Shown here piece by piece: positions 50,927-59,106 of a stretch of DNA of 64,000 bases. The notes beneath the pieces were generated by a model. The model saw nothing but the letters and a program-made list of their open reading frames with translations. It was not told the origin of the DNA and ran no database searches. The number at the start of each line of letters is the position of its first letter. Within the stretch, counting starts at the first letter, position 1. The position numbers and the translations under genes are program-made. Origin of the DNA: Streptomyces sp. CG4 (GTDB taxonomy: Bacteria > Actinomycetota > Actinomycetes > Streptomycetales > Streptomycetaceae). The DNA lies in assembly GCF_041080655.1 (NCBI RefSeq), contig NZ_CP163525.1, forward strand, positions 4,836,001-4,900,000, given 5' to 3'.

Positions 50927-50981
50927 GCGTTCACGCAGGTCAGGTGAGGTTTCCTCAGTGGAGCCTAGGGGAGTCGAACCC
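50927..50981 (+). repeat. 55-nt att-like repeat, copy B
   Basis: Same direction and length as copies A and C. It opens GCGTTCACGCAGGTCAGGTG and ends GTGGAGCCTAGGGGAGTCG followed by AACCC. The last 24 bases are identical to the tRNA-Ala gene end at 53840-53863. It separates the RiPP island from the small dprA/phosphoribosyltransferase segment. Confidence 0.82.
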
Positions 50982-51084
50982 GAAACCGTTACCTAACCGA
51001 GCTGCGGTTTTACCAGAAAGCGGGATAAACACCCCTGTTTCCGTCCCGCTCGATCCCCCTCGATCCGGCTCCATCCGCACCCGG

Positions 51085-51100
51085 TGCGCACACGTGCGCA
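51085..51100. repeat. TGCGCAC-AC-GTGCGCA inverted repeat, left copy
   Basis: Seven-base inverted arms with a two-base centre, identical to the copy at 53761-53776. The pair encloses the segment 51101-53760 and lies just inside att-like repeats B and C. It may be an operator or recombinase arm site. Confidence 0.5.
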
Positions 51101-51337
51101 CGCCACCACAGACCATTGCGGCTGCAACGACAAATCACAGCGATCGCAGTATCCATCGAACCAGGGCGGGCCCAAGGCATGGGTTTGCGCAAACCCTCTT
51201 CTCGGCGGCACGACATCCCAGAGCGTAGTGGCGACCGCCAGCCCGTACGCCCGAAACCATGCCCACACAGATGTGTGGGCAGTCGCTACGGTGAGAAACA
51301 CCAGGTCAGTTACGGAATCCGGTAACAAGGGGGCGCG

Positions 51338-52486
51338 ATGCACACGCGTGCCGCTGGGAAGCCAAAGAGGCCAGGCGAAACCCGCCAAGGGGTCGAGTGG
51401 CTGACCAACTTCGCCCCCAGGGACGCTGAGACGGCTCAGCGGTTGCTCGACGGCCTGCATATCGTCTCGGAGACGATATTCAGGCAGGGGCTACTGGAAC
51501 ATCTGCGGTCGGCCCTAGCCGATGAAGCCAACATAGAGAGGCCGGCAGCGCTGTACGGAGTCCGCTCCTGCAAGCCGCCGGACACGATGTTCGTCGACAA
51601 CGTCTCACCACAGGTTTCAGGTGGCGATGGCGGCGGTAGCGAGTTGATCGTCCAGAACATCATCCGCGATGTAGAGCGGAGTCTGCACACCTCGGTCGTG
51701 ACGCGCAACGCCATGACGATTGATCTTCTCCAGAAGCGGCGTGCGCGGAGCCTAGTGTTCGTTTCCGACTATGCCGGCTCAGGTGAGGAGTCCTTGGCGT
51801 ACGCGCGGGCCTGGCTGCGGAATGCGACGATCCGCAGCTGGCGCTCCCTGAAGTTGATCCGGCTGCACCTGGTCCTCTTCGCCGCGACAACGGCCGGACT
51901 GCGGCGCATCCGTGCCAGTGGACTGTACGACGGGGTGTCGGTGCTGCACCGCGGGATGGACCTACCCTCGGCTCAGTGGCATAAAGACGAGCTCGGGAGG
52001 ATCAGGAAACTGTGCGAAGACTACGCACGGCGAACCGAAGACGGTCCAGGCTGGTCGGGCAGCGAGGGGCTGCTTGTGTTCGAGCACACCGTGCCGAACA
52101 ACCTGCCATCCATCCTGCGCCAAACCAAGGGCCGAACTCGGCGTCCCGACGGGCAGTGGGCACCGTTCTTCGAGCACCGAACTGCGCCGCCGGGGCTCAT
52201 GCATGACCTCGTCGGATACCGACCAGAGCGCCACGCAGAACTCGGGCTGCGTGGCATGGGGCGAGTCCAACTGACGGGATCGGGCAAGATACACGTGCGC
52301 TATCGCGGCGGCATCAGGGACCTTGTTGAGGTGTTTGGCCACATAAAGCACGGTGCATCAAGCCGAAGTACGCAGCCAGTCCCGCCGTCCGCATCCACGA
52401 CGGGTTGGCCGCACCGGGCGCGGCCTTGTAGCGGTGCATGTCCCAGTCGGACTGGCTGTCCGCCACCGAGTACGCCACAAAGATGA
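51338..52486 (+). CDS. Phosphoribosyltransferase-like protein (PRTase-CE type, tentative)
   Basis: 382 residues as read. AAGGGGG precedes the ATG at 51338. Residues 140-152, VFVSDYAGSGEES, form a strand-acidic-loop pattern like the PRPP-binding motif (hydrophobic strand, D-D/Y, GSG). MFVDNVSPQVSGGDGG lies before it and RLHLVLFAATTAGLRRI after it. This layout resembles the PRTase-CE proteins proposed as conflict effectors in defence islands; the match is from memory. From about residue 335 (after EVFGHIKHG) the protein is antisense to a different gene, so its natural C-terminus was probably lost at a junction near 52345. Confidence 0.5.
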   Translation: MHTRAAGKPKRPGETRQGVEWLTNFAPRDAETAQRLLDGLHIVSETIFRQGLLEHLRSALADEANIERPAALYGVRSCKPPDTMFVDNVSPQVSGGDGGGSELIVQNIIRDVERSLHTSVVTRNAMTIDLLQKRRARSLVFVSDYAGSGEESLAYARAWLRNATIRSWRSLKLIRLHLVLFAATTAGLRRIRASGLYDGVSVLHRGMDLPSAQWHKDELGRIRKLCEDYARRTEDGPGWSGSEGLLVFEHTVPNNLPSILRQTKGRTRRPDGQWAPFFEHRTAPPGLMHDLVGYRPERHAELGLRGMGRVQLTGSGKIHVRYRGGIRDLVEVFGHIKHGASSRSTQPVPPSASTTGWPHRARPCSGACPSRTGCPPPSTPQR

Positions 52487-52700
52487 CCCGGTCCGCCGTC
52501 CACGTGCCGAGTGCTTGTGCCTGACGCTCGTGGTTTGTGCACGTGAGGCAGATCGGATCGCCGCCGGCCAGCGGTCCAGCGCACACCGCGCAGATGCCGC
52601 GGGCGGATCGGGTAGGAGCGAGGAAGTGATCGGTGAACCGGGTACGGGCAACGATCTCGGCTGCGCGAACGCCCTGTGTGTCTTCCGACTCTCGCTTCAC
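52314..52700 (-). pseudogene. ComF-like phosphoribosyltransferase, N-terminal remnant
   Basis: 128 residues. It has an N-terminal zinc-type pattern ICAVCAGPLAGGDPICLTC and VIFVAYSVADSQSDWDMHRY KAAPG, as in Streptomyces proteins annotated as phosphoribosyltransferases next to dprA. The GTG at 52700 overlaps the dprA stop (GTGA). The catalytic PRPP motif expected further on is missing because the gene meets the 3' end of the facing gene near 52345. Confidence 0.65.
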
Positions 52701-53631
52701 CGCAGATCGACGAGATCCCGCAGCAGACGGTCGACGTCCGCCGGACGGCGCACAATCTCGTCCAGTGCTGCCAGGACACCGTCCACGTCGTCGGCGACGT
52801 GCGCATCCGGCCGCTCCAGCAGTTCGCGCACCCAGTCGTTCCCATCGAGGACCGAGCGCAGCAGGATCACCGGGCGGCCGTGCTCGACAGCCTTACGGGC
52901 TTGGATGCGGGTACCGCTACGCGGGCCTGCGGCCACGATCACCGTGGCCCGGCAGTAAGCCGACATCGTGCCGTTGCGACGCGGGAAGGTCGTCTTCGAC
53001 GGCGGAGTGTCCGGCCAGAATGGTGAGAGCACCAGCCCAGAGGCCACAACTCGGCGGTGCAGACCAAGGTTCTCTGGTGGATAAGCGTGGTAAACGCCCG
53101 TGCCGATCACGCCGACCACCCGTCCACCACCGTCCAGCGCCGCCTCGGTCGCAGCGGTATCGATCCCCGCTGCCAGCCCAGACACCACGCTCAGCCCACG
53201 CGCGATCGCTGCCGCATCGGCCAGGCACGCGACGCAGCGCTGCGCGAGCCAACGACAGCGACGCCATCGTCTTTGGGGCTCAGGACTCCGCGGGTGAAGA
53301 CGAGACCGGGGGCATCAAAGGCACTGCTCAGCTGCTGCGGATAGTCCGGCTCGGTCAGCGCACGCACCCCGATGCCCTGTCCTGCCCAGCGATCCAGCTC
53401 CGCCCGAGCCGCAGGCAGCTCATCCTCGGCGGAGCCGCCGAACAGAGAAGGCTGCTCCTCGTCGAGCACCTGCCAGGCGCTGCCGGCCTCCATCACCCGC
53501 GCCACGGCATCCCGCTCCTGACGCTCGCTGCGGGCACGTCGTAGCAGCACGGCCATCGCCGCCCGCTCATCCCCCCAGCGCTCCTCCATACACCCGACGA
53601 CACTGCCTGCCGACCACAGGGCCATGGGCAA
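52697..53631 (-). pseudogene. DprA/Smf-family DNA-processing protein, frameshifted
   Basis: The front part (to VAVVGSRSAAS) and the back part (ADAAAIARGLSVVSGLAAGI, GVIGTGVYHAYPPENLGLHR, then SGLVLSPFWPDTPP, FPRRNGTMSAYC) are in different frames. Reading the bases, one G missing near 53228 would restore GSRSAASRGLADAAAIARGL. The Rossmann-like SMF domain is otherwise complete. A real mutation or a sequencing error are both possible. In Streptomyces, extra Smf proteins like this occur in mobile or defence regions rather than in competence. Confidence 0.8.
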
Positions 53632-53760
53632 CCGCCCATGTGCCCGGCTCCCGACCGACCTCTCTCAGCCGTCAAGGCGGGGCAAGCACTCTCAATCCAT
53701 GCACCGAGCCGTTTCCGCTGACCAGGAGAGAACTCCCCTGGTATCCCCTCGGCGAATCCG

Positions 53761-53776
53761 TGCGCACACGTGCGCA
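53761..53776. repeat. TGCGCAC-AC-GTGCGCA inverted repeat, right copy
   Basis: Identical to 51085-51100. It is followed by AATCGGGACAAAAACACCCC, which also has a weaker counterpart near 51020 (GCGGGATAAACACCCC), so the similarity around the two copies is wider than the 16-mer. Confidence 0.5.
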
Positions 53777-53808
53777 CGGGAAATCGGGACAAAAACACCC
53801 CCCTGACA

Positions 53809-53863
53809 GCGTTTCCGCAGGTCAGATGGGTGCAAGGGAGTGGAGCCTAGGGGAGTCGAACCC
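53809..53863 (+). repeat. 55-nt att-like repeat, copy C (at the tRNA gene)
   Basis: It covers the 3' end of the intact tRNA-Ala gene and 31 nt beyond it. It opens with GCGTTTCCGCAGGTCAGA, the same 18 bases as copy A. It is the presumed attB-derived end that keeps the tRNA functional. Confidence 0.85.
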
Positions 53864-53913
53864 CTGACATCCGCCATGCAAAGACGGCGCTCTACCAACT
53901 GAGCTAAGGCCCC
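53841..53913 (-). tRNA. tRNA-Ala, anticodon TGC
   Basis: 73 nt without encoded CCA. Acceptor stem 5' GGGGCCT with 3' AGGCTCC contains the G3-U70 pair that identifies alanine tRNAs. D-arm TAGCTCAGTTGGTAGAGC, anticodon loop CTTTGCATG and T-arm with GTTCGACTC are all present. Its 3' end is repeated at 50957-50981 and, with one change, at 23539-23562, so it is the integration site of the islands to its left. Confidence 0.96.
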
Positions 53914-54096
53914 GGGAAGCAGCGGCCTGCCGGAGATGTCGCGTTCCGGCGGGTGCCGCAGAACAGAGTACCGGGTCACCCCCGGTATTCCGCAAAAAGA
54001 TTGGGGGTCCCCGCGGATGACCACTCTCCGTAAGATGCTCGACGTGGTTCGCTACAGCGAACCGCGGTATTACAGGGGAAGCGATGGGGAGACGCA

Positions 54097-54645
54097 ATGG
54101 ACGCCGCACAGCAGGAAGCCACCGCGAGAGCGCGGGAGCTGCAGCGGAACTGGTACGGAGAGCCGTTGGGGGCGCTCTTCCGTAAGCTCATCGACGATCT
54201 CGGGCTCAACCAGGCCCGTCTCGCGGCGGTCCTGGGGCTGTCCGCTCCGATGCTCTCGCAGCTGATGAGCGGCCAGCGCGCGAAGATCGGCAATCCCGCC
54301 GTGGTCCAGCGGGTGCAGCTGCTGCAGGAGCTGGCGGCCCAGGTCGCGGACGGCAGCGTGAGTGCCGCCGAGGCCACCCAGCGGATGGACGAGATCAAGA
54401 AGTCGCAGGGGGGCTCCGTGCTCAGCAACACCACCCAGACCACGAGTGGTTCGGGCGCGCCGACGGTCAAGCGGGTGGTCCGCGAGATCCAGTCGCTGCT
54501 GCGCTCGGTGGCCGCCGCGGGCGACATCATCGACGCCGCGGACAGCCTCGCCCCGAGCCATCCGGAACTGGCGGAGTTCCTCCGCGTCTACGGCGCCGGC
54601 CGCACCTCCGACGCCGTCGCGCACTACCAGTCCCACCAGAACTAG
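54097..54645 (+). CDS. Helix-turn-helix DNA-binding protein
   Basis: 182 residues. A Cro/XRE-like HTH lies at about residues 20-70 (FRKLIDDLGLNQARLAAVLG, LSAPMLSQLMSGQRAKIGNP), followed by a linker and a C-terminal helical domain (HPELAEFLRVYGAGRTSDAV). GGGGAGACGCA precedes the ATG. Conserved in Streptomyces; targets unknown. It is the first backbone gene right of the tRNA. Confidence 0.85.
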   Translation: MDAAQQEATARARELQRNWYGEPLGALFRKLIDDLGLNQARLAAVLGLSAPMLSQLMSGQRAKIGNPAVVQRVQLLQELAAQVADGSVSAAEATQRMDEIKKSQGGSVLSNTTQTTSGSGAPTVKRVVREIQSLLRSVAAAGDIIDAADSLAPSHPELAEFLRVYGAGRTSDAVAHYQSHQN

Positions 54646-54953
54646 GAGCCCGGCCCGGTTCACGGAGGGGGTCCGGGAACCGGGCCGGAGCCCAGGCTCA
54701 GGCCCAGCCGCAGGCCGAAGAGGGGGCAGGCCGGTCCACGGGGGTGGACCGGTCCTCGTGCGGGAACGGGGGCGTATACGGGGGCGTATCACTCATCGCG
54801 GGGGAGACCCGAATCGGAGACCGGGATCGGAGACCGGGGATCGGTCGGGGGAGAGATCAGGGGGAAGCGAGGTAAGCGAGAGAAGTGGGGAAGCGGGGAA
54901 GTAAGGGGACAACGGGACTGGCGGGGGGCCAGGGGGAGGAGTGATGGGCTGCC
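54646..54953. other. Gap before the kinase gene
   Basis: 308 nt with GGTCCACG-GGGGT-GGACC-type short hairpins near 54730 and GGAGACCGGGATC repeats near 54815-54835. Probably the end of the HTH transcript and the kinase promoter. No gene seen. Confidence 0.4.
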
Positions 54954-56486
54954 ATGGGTGAGGTCTTCGCCGGACGGTACGAGCTGGCCGACCCGATCGG
55001 CCGCGGTGGCGTGGGCGCCGTATGGCGCGCCTGGGACCATCGCCGACGGCGCTATGTGGCCGCCAAGGTGCTCCAGCAGCGTGACGCCCACTCCCTGCTG
55101 CGCTTCGTCCGCGAGCAGGCCCTGCGGATCGATCACCCGCATGTCCTCGCCCCGGCCAGCTGGGCCGCCGACGACGACCAGGTGCTCTTCACCATGGACC
55201 TGGTCGGCGGCGGCTCGCTGGTCCATCTCGTCGGTGACTACGGCCCCCTGCCACCGGCGTTCGTGTGCACCCTGCTCGACCAGCTCCTGTCCGGTCTCGC
55301 CGCGGTCCACGCCGAGGGCGTCATCCACCGTGACATCAAGCCCGCCAACGTCCTCCTCGAAGCCACCGGAACCGGCCGGCCGCGGCTGCGGCTGTCCGAC
55401 TTCGGCATCGCCATGCGGCTCGGCGAACCCCGTCTGACGGAGACCAACCTGGTGGTGGGCACGCCCGGTTATCTCGCACCCGAGCAGATGCTCGGCTGCG
55501 AACCCGACTTCCCCGCCGACCTGTTCGCCGTGGGCCTGGTCGCGCTGTATCTCCTCGAAGGCGCCAAGCCCGACGCCAAGGCGCTCGTGGAGTACTTCGC
55601 GGACCACGGCACGCCCGGCCCGCCCAAGGGCATCCCGGAACCGCTCTGGCAGGTCGTCGCCACCCTGCTCCAGCCCGACCCGGACGCGCGTTTCCGCACC
55701 GCCACGGGCGCACGCAAGGCCCTCGCCTCCGCCGCGGAACTCCTGCCGGAGCCCGAGCCCGACGACGAACTGATCGAGATCTTCGACCAACTCGGCCCGC
55801 TCCCGCCCGGGTTCGCCCCCGACGGCCCCCTCAAGACGGCCTCCGGAGTGGCGTTGGAGCTGGTCGAGGGCGCGTATACGACTCCGGCGCCGGAGGACGG
55901 TCCCGGACCGAGCCTCGACGACGGCACGGATTCGGGTGCCGGCCCCGGTGCGCATACGGATTCCCGCGCCGACACGGGCACCGGCACCGGCTCCCTCTCG
56001 GACACCGGCAGCTTCCGTCTGCCGCCTCCGCAGGATCCTTCGGTCCCCGAGCCGTACTCCCGGCAGCCACCCCAGCAGTCACCCCACCAGTCACCGCAGC
56101 AGTCACCGCGACAGTCACCGCAGCAGGCTGCCGAGCACGTACCTCGGTCCGTCACTCCCGCCCCGCACCCTCCGTACGTCCAGCGGCCCCAGCCCCTTTT
56201 CCCGCCCCTTTCCGAACCCCCCGCCCAACTCCCCCCTCATCAGCCGTACTTCTCCCCCCACACCCACACCCCCACCGCTTCGTACACCGCCCACAACGCG
56301 CAGGTCCCGCCTCCCGCGCAGCCGATCCCCACCACACCCGTGCCCGCGCAACGGCACCGGGCGACCCGGTCGCGCCGGGCGAGCCGGAGCCGGCGGGCCG
56401 GGCCGCCGGCCAAGGTGGCGATCCCGATGCTGCTGCTGGCGCTGGCCTGTTACGCGGTGGGCTTCTGGGCGTTGACCCGCGTCTGA
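54954..56486 (+). CDS. Membrane-anchored Ser/Thr protein kinase (PknB-like)
   Basis: 510 residues. The kinase domain (1-270) has the glycine loop GRGGVGAV (16-23), Lys38, HRD with catalytic Asp127 (VIHRDIKPANVLL), DFG (Asp149) and the APEQ motif. A long proline/glutamine linker follows with QSPHQSPQQSPRQSP repeats, then one membrane helix near the end (KVAIPMLLLALACYAVGFWA). No extracellular PASTA domain. The catalytic Lys is in AAK rather than the usual AVK, a minor variation. Conserved in Streptomyces. Confidence 0.92.
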   Translation: MGEVFAGRYELADPIGRGGVGAVWRAWDHRRRRYVAAKVLQQRDAHSLLRFVREQALRIDHPHVLAPASWAADDDQVLFTMDLVGGGSLVHLVGDYGPLPPAFVCTLLDQLLSGLAAVHAEGVIHRDIKPANVLLEATGTGRPRLRLSDFGIAMRLGEPRLTETNLVVGTPGYLAPEQMLGCEPDFPADLFAVGLVALYLLEGAKPDAKALVEYFADHGTPGPPKGIPEPLWQVVATLLQPDPDARFRTATGARKALASAAELLPEPEPDDELIEIFDQLGPLPPGFAPDGPLKTASGVALELVEGAYTTPAPEDGPGPSLDDGTDSGAGPGAHTDSRADTGTGTGSLSDTGSFRLPPPQDPSVPEPYSRQPPQQSPHQSPQQSPRQSPQQAAEHVPRSVTPAPHPPYVQRPQPLFPPLSEPPAQLPPHQPYFSPHTHTPTASYTAHNAQVPPPAQPIPTTPVPAQRHRATRSRRASRSRRAGPPAKVAIPMLLLALACYAVGFWALTRV

Positions 56487-57946
56487 GCCCGTCGCGCCGT
56501 CACCGTCCAGACGGCGAGCACCAGGAGCAGCACGGTGCCCAGGCCGATCCCGCCGATCGCGACGAGCCTCATCCCGGGGGCGCCCCCGTCCCCGCCGCCA
56601 CTCCCGCCCCCGGTGCTCCCGGTGGCCGGCGCCCACTGCTCCTGCCCGGTGAGCGTGAACACATCGCCCGGCACGGGCCGCCCGGCGTACTGCGGCCCCG
56701 CGTGTGCCCGCCCGGCGACCCGGACCCGCAGCGTCACACCGAACGGCCCCCGCCCGTACAGACCGGTCAACTGCTCGCTGAGATGCAGGACCAGGTAGTA
56801 GTCGCCGGCGAAGCGGACCGAGGTCACCGCGGCGGCAGCGGCGTAACGGTTGGCGTACTCCACCGGCGGGAGCGGTGCCGTTACGGCGGGCTTCGAGATG
56901 CCCGTGTAGCCGAGCGCGGCGTCCTCGACGTAGCCGCGGACCGGGTTGTAGAGGGAGAGGTTCAACGCCCCGCCGACATACCCGTGGCCCGAGGCGCCGT
57001 CCAGTTCGGCGGAGGCGTTCAGCTGCCGGCCCCAGTCGACCGGCACCTTGTAGAACCGGGTCTCACCGGGCACCAGCGCCGTCCGCCACACCCCTTGGCC
57101 CAGTGGGCGGGCCGAGGCGAAACCGGTGCCGCCGGAGGACTCGCGGGGCTGACCGCCGAGCGGCTCGGGGGTGGCGGAGTCCCAGGTCTGCGGCGCGGTG
57201 GTGGACCCGGCCCGCGCCGGGCGCGGTTCCGTGGCGGGCGCGAGCTCCAGGCCCCAGCGCTGTGCCGGGGCCGTCGTACCGGAGCCCTCGGCGTCGAGGC
57301 GCTGGACGAGCACGTAGTACGTCCCCGCGCCCTGGCACAGCGTCTTGCCGGCCTCCCGCTGCCCCAGCGCCGTGACCGGGCGCGGGCTGAGACCGGCGCC
57401 GAAGCGGGCGGCCGCATAGCCGCAGGGCGTGCCGTGGGCGTCCTGGACCCACACCCTGATGCCGTCGGTGGCGGAGACGGTGGCGTTCGCCGGGGGTACG
57501 GCGGTGACGGGGACGTACGCCGTGTCGGCGGCGGTGAGGTCGAGCCGGTAGTAGAGCCTGCCGTTGCGCGGCAGGGAGCTGTGGTAGATACGGCCGGGGT
57601 CCAGCCGTTCGGCCGTGGCCGGGCCCGTCGCGCCCGCGATGTCACGGGCGCCGGGCGCGAAGGCGTACGACCGTCCGTCCTCTGCCGCGGCCGCGGTCGC
57701 GGGCGTGGCTGCGGTCGCGGGCGTGGCCGCGGTCGCGGGCGTGGCCGCGGTCGCGGGCGTGGCCGTGGCCGCGGTACCGACCGTCGGCAGGGCGACGAGC
57801 AGCGCGCACAGTCCCGACAGCAGAACCGCCCGCACCGCACCGGTGCCGGCACCGGCACCGGCACCGAAGACCGCGGGTCGGCCGAAGCGCCCCTCCCGCT
57901 CCCGCCACCGCCATCGCCACGCCGTACGTCGCCCTCGCCGCCGCAC
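56450..57946 (-). CDS. Secreted, C-terminally anchored protein
   Basis: 498 residues. An Arg-rich start and a hydrophobic stretch (AVLLSGLCALLVALPTVG) form a signal peptide, then four ATPATA repeats, a large extracellular part with two cysteines (HGTPCGYAA, KTLCQGAG) and beta-rich segments, and a C-terminal helix (IGGIGLGTVLLLVLAVWTV). The GTG at 57946 has GGGGAGG upstream. It overlaps the kinase gene by 37 nt tail to tail. Family not recognised; similar proteins accompany kinases in Streptomyces. Confidence 0.75.
   Translation of the reverse strand: MRRRGRRTAWRWRWREREGRFGRPAVFGAGAGAGTGAVRAVLLSGLCALLVALPTVGTAATATPATAATPATAATPATAATPATAAAAEDGRSYAFAPGARDIAGATGPATAERLDPGRIYHSSLPRNGRLYYRLDLTAADTAYVPVTAVPPANATVSATDGIRVWVQDAHGTPCGYAAARFGAGLSPRPVTALGQREAGKTLCQGAGTYYVLVQRLDAEGSGTTAPAQRWGLELAPATEPRPARAGSTTAPQTWDSATPEPLGGQPRESSGGTGFASARPLGQGVWRTALVPGETRFYKVPVDWGRQLNASAELDGASGHGYVGGALNLSLYNPVRGYVEDAALGYTGISKPAVTAPLPPVEYANRYAAAAAVTSVRFAGDYYLVLHLSEQLTGLYGRGPFGVTLRVRVAGRAHAGPQYAGRPVPGDVFTLTGQEQWAPATGSTGGGSGGGDGGAPGMRLVAIGGIGLGTVLLLVLAVWTVTARRAQTRVNAQKPTA
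57692..57768 (-). repeat. 18-bp tandem repeat within the secreted protein
   Basis: About four copies of an 18-bp unit containing GCGGTCGCGGGCGTGGCC, encoding ATPATA repeats just after the signal peptide. Such repeats can change copy number by slippage without shifting the frame. Confidence 0.8.
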
Positions 57947-58050
57947 GTGCCGCCTCCCCTGGTCGCACTCGCCGTACCGGACCCCATGAACGCCTACAGC
58001 ACCCGCCGGGCCCCCGCAACAGGAGGCGATGCCTGGACGGGCAACACAAA

Positions 58051-58076
58051 ACCCCGACCGCGCGGGCGGTCGGGGT
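58051..58076 (-). terminator. Terminator of the DLW-39 gene
   Basis: ACCCCGACCGC (58051-58061) pairs with GCGGTCGGGGT (58066-58076), 11 bp; on the minus strand it is followed by TTTTG. It lies 25 nt past the stop of the small gene at 58101. Confidence 0.8.
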
Positions 58077-58100
58077 CTGTTCAGATTCTGGTATCGGCAC

Positions 58101-58229
58101 TCACGAACCCGTGGGCACGGAGTCAGTCGCCTCCGTCCACAGATCCTGCTCGGCGCGATCCGCCTGGATCTGGCGGTACACGAGGAGCCCGCCGATGGCG
58201 GCCAGTGCGACCAGGAGCAGCTTCTTCAC
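58101..58229 (-). CDS. DLW-39 family small membrane protein
   Basis: 42 residues: one membrane helix (KKLLLVALAAIGGLLVYRQI), then QADRAEQDLWTEATDSV with the DLW motif that names the family. The start is GTG at 58229. Actinobacterial, function unknown. In Streptomyces it is usually found near the gyrA/tRNA-Ile/tRNA-Ala region not far from oriC, which fits the tRNA-Ala here; that placement is from memory. Confidence 0.88.
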   Translation of the reverse strand: MKKLLLVALAAIGGLLVYRQIQADRAEQDLWTEATDSVPTGS

Positions 58230-58578
58230 CGCGCGACCTCGTCTTTCCTTGACGTAGGGGACCTCTGGCGCCCGACTATACACACCGACCGATATCGATC
58301 GGTGATCTGCGCCGGGCCCCAACTCCCGCCTCCGCCAGCGCAATAGGCCAGGTCCAGGGCCGTTCCGATCGGAGGGTGATCACACCTCCACGGACCGTTA
58401 CTTTGCTCCCTCTTCGCTCACCCTCACCAGCTTTTGGGAGTTTTCCAGCCCTCTTACCGCCATCCGGGTGGTGTTGATCTGAACATCGACGCGCCACGGG
58501 CCGAGGTCCACCACTTCGCGATCCACATACACATCATGAGGAAAGTACGCAAATCGCCCAACCCGAAAGTGAGGGGCC
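58230..58578. other. Divergent promoter region
   Basis: 349 nt between two divergently transcribed small genes. ACCGAT-ATCG-ATCGGT (58288-58303) has six-base inverted arms. TATAGT on the minus strand (about 58275-58280) could be a -10 box for the DLW-39 gene. No coding sequence. Confidence 0.45.
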
Positions 58579-58929
58579 ATGACCCAGAACAAGGTCATGA
58601 ACCTGTGGACCACCATCGTCACCGCCTTCCTCGCGCTGTGCACGGCGCTCGGACTCATCACCACCGCGACCGCCACGACCGCGACGGCGGCGCCCCAGCC
58701 CGAGAGCCCCCGCACCGGTACCGCCACCACGCAGCGGACCGTCCCGACGATCCCGGCACCACGCCACTGGGCCTGGTCCTCTTCCAGAGCCCTGCCCCCC
58801 ACGATGAAGCAACGCATCCGGGCCGAGGCCCACGGAAAGTCCCCCAGCTGCCGGCACCGCCCCCTCGACGACAGCGTGGAGAGCACGGCAGTTCCTGAAC
58901 AAACCCCGGCGGCCAGCCTCGACTGCTGA
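58579..58929 (+). CDS. Small secreted or membrane-anchored protein
   Basis: 116 residues. It starts MTQNKVMNLWTTIVTAFLAL with an N-terminal hydrophobic helix (to about residue 35, then TATAAPQPES), like the small Streptomyces proteins with a W-T-x-I/V-x-A signal region. The rest is Pro/Thr/Arg-rich with two cysteines. GAGGGG is close upstream. Function unknown. The antisense frame at 58398-59072 is less convincing. Confidence 0.55.
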   Translation: MTQNKVMNLWTTIVTAFLALCTALGLITTATATTATAAPQPESPRTGTATTQRTVPTIPAPRHWAWSSSRALPPTMKQRIRAEAHGKSPSCRHRPLDDSVESTAVPEQTPAASLDC

Positions 58930-59015
58930 CCTTCCGCCTCCCCCCACTCCTCCTCGCAATACCGCAACGTCTCGACATCAGGGCGACTTGCGTACACCTC
59001 ACAGTCGATACGGAC

Positions 59016-59045
59016 AGACCCCCGGCCGGGTTCGGCCGGGGGTCT
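59016..59045 (+). terminator. Terminator after the small secreted protein
   Basis: AGACCCCCGGCCG (59016-59028) pairs with CGGCCGGGGGTCT (59033-59045), 13 bp, loop GGTT, followed by TTGCG. About 90 nt after the stop at 58929. Confidence 0.8.
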
Positions 59046-59106
59046 TGCGCTGTTGCCATCCGCCGTTGTCACCGGCCTTCGTCAACCACTGTTGTCAACA
59101 GGGGAC

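Noticed and set aside
50957..50981. A tRNA gene
   Set aside because: Only the 3' end of tRNA-Ala is present; anticodon and D arms are missing. The same applies at 23539-23562.
56702..58252. A 516-codon + strand open frame
   Set aside because: Antisense to the secreted protein gene and the DLW-39 gene; it consists of Arg/Gly repeats from the GC-rich tandem repeat.
58398..59072. Minus-strand gene of 224 codons
   Set aside because: It is opposite a small gene with an N-terminal hydrophobic signal and terminator; the minus frame lacks a ribosome site and family features.
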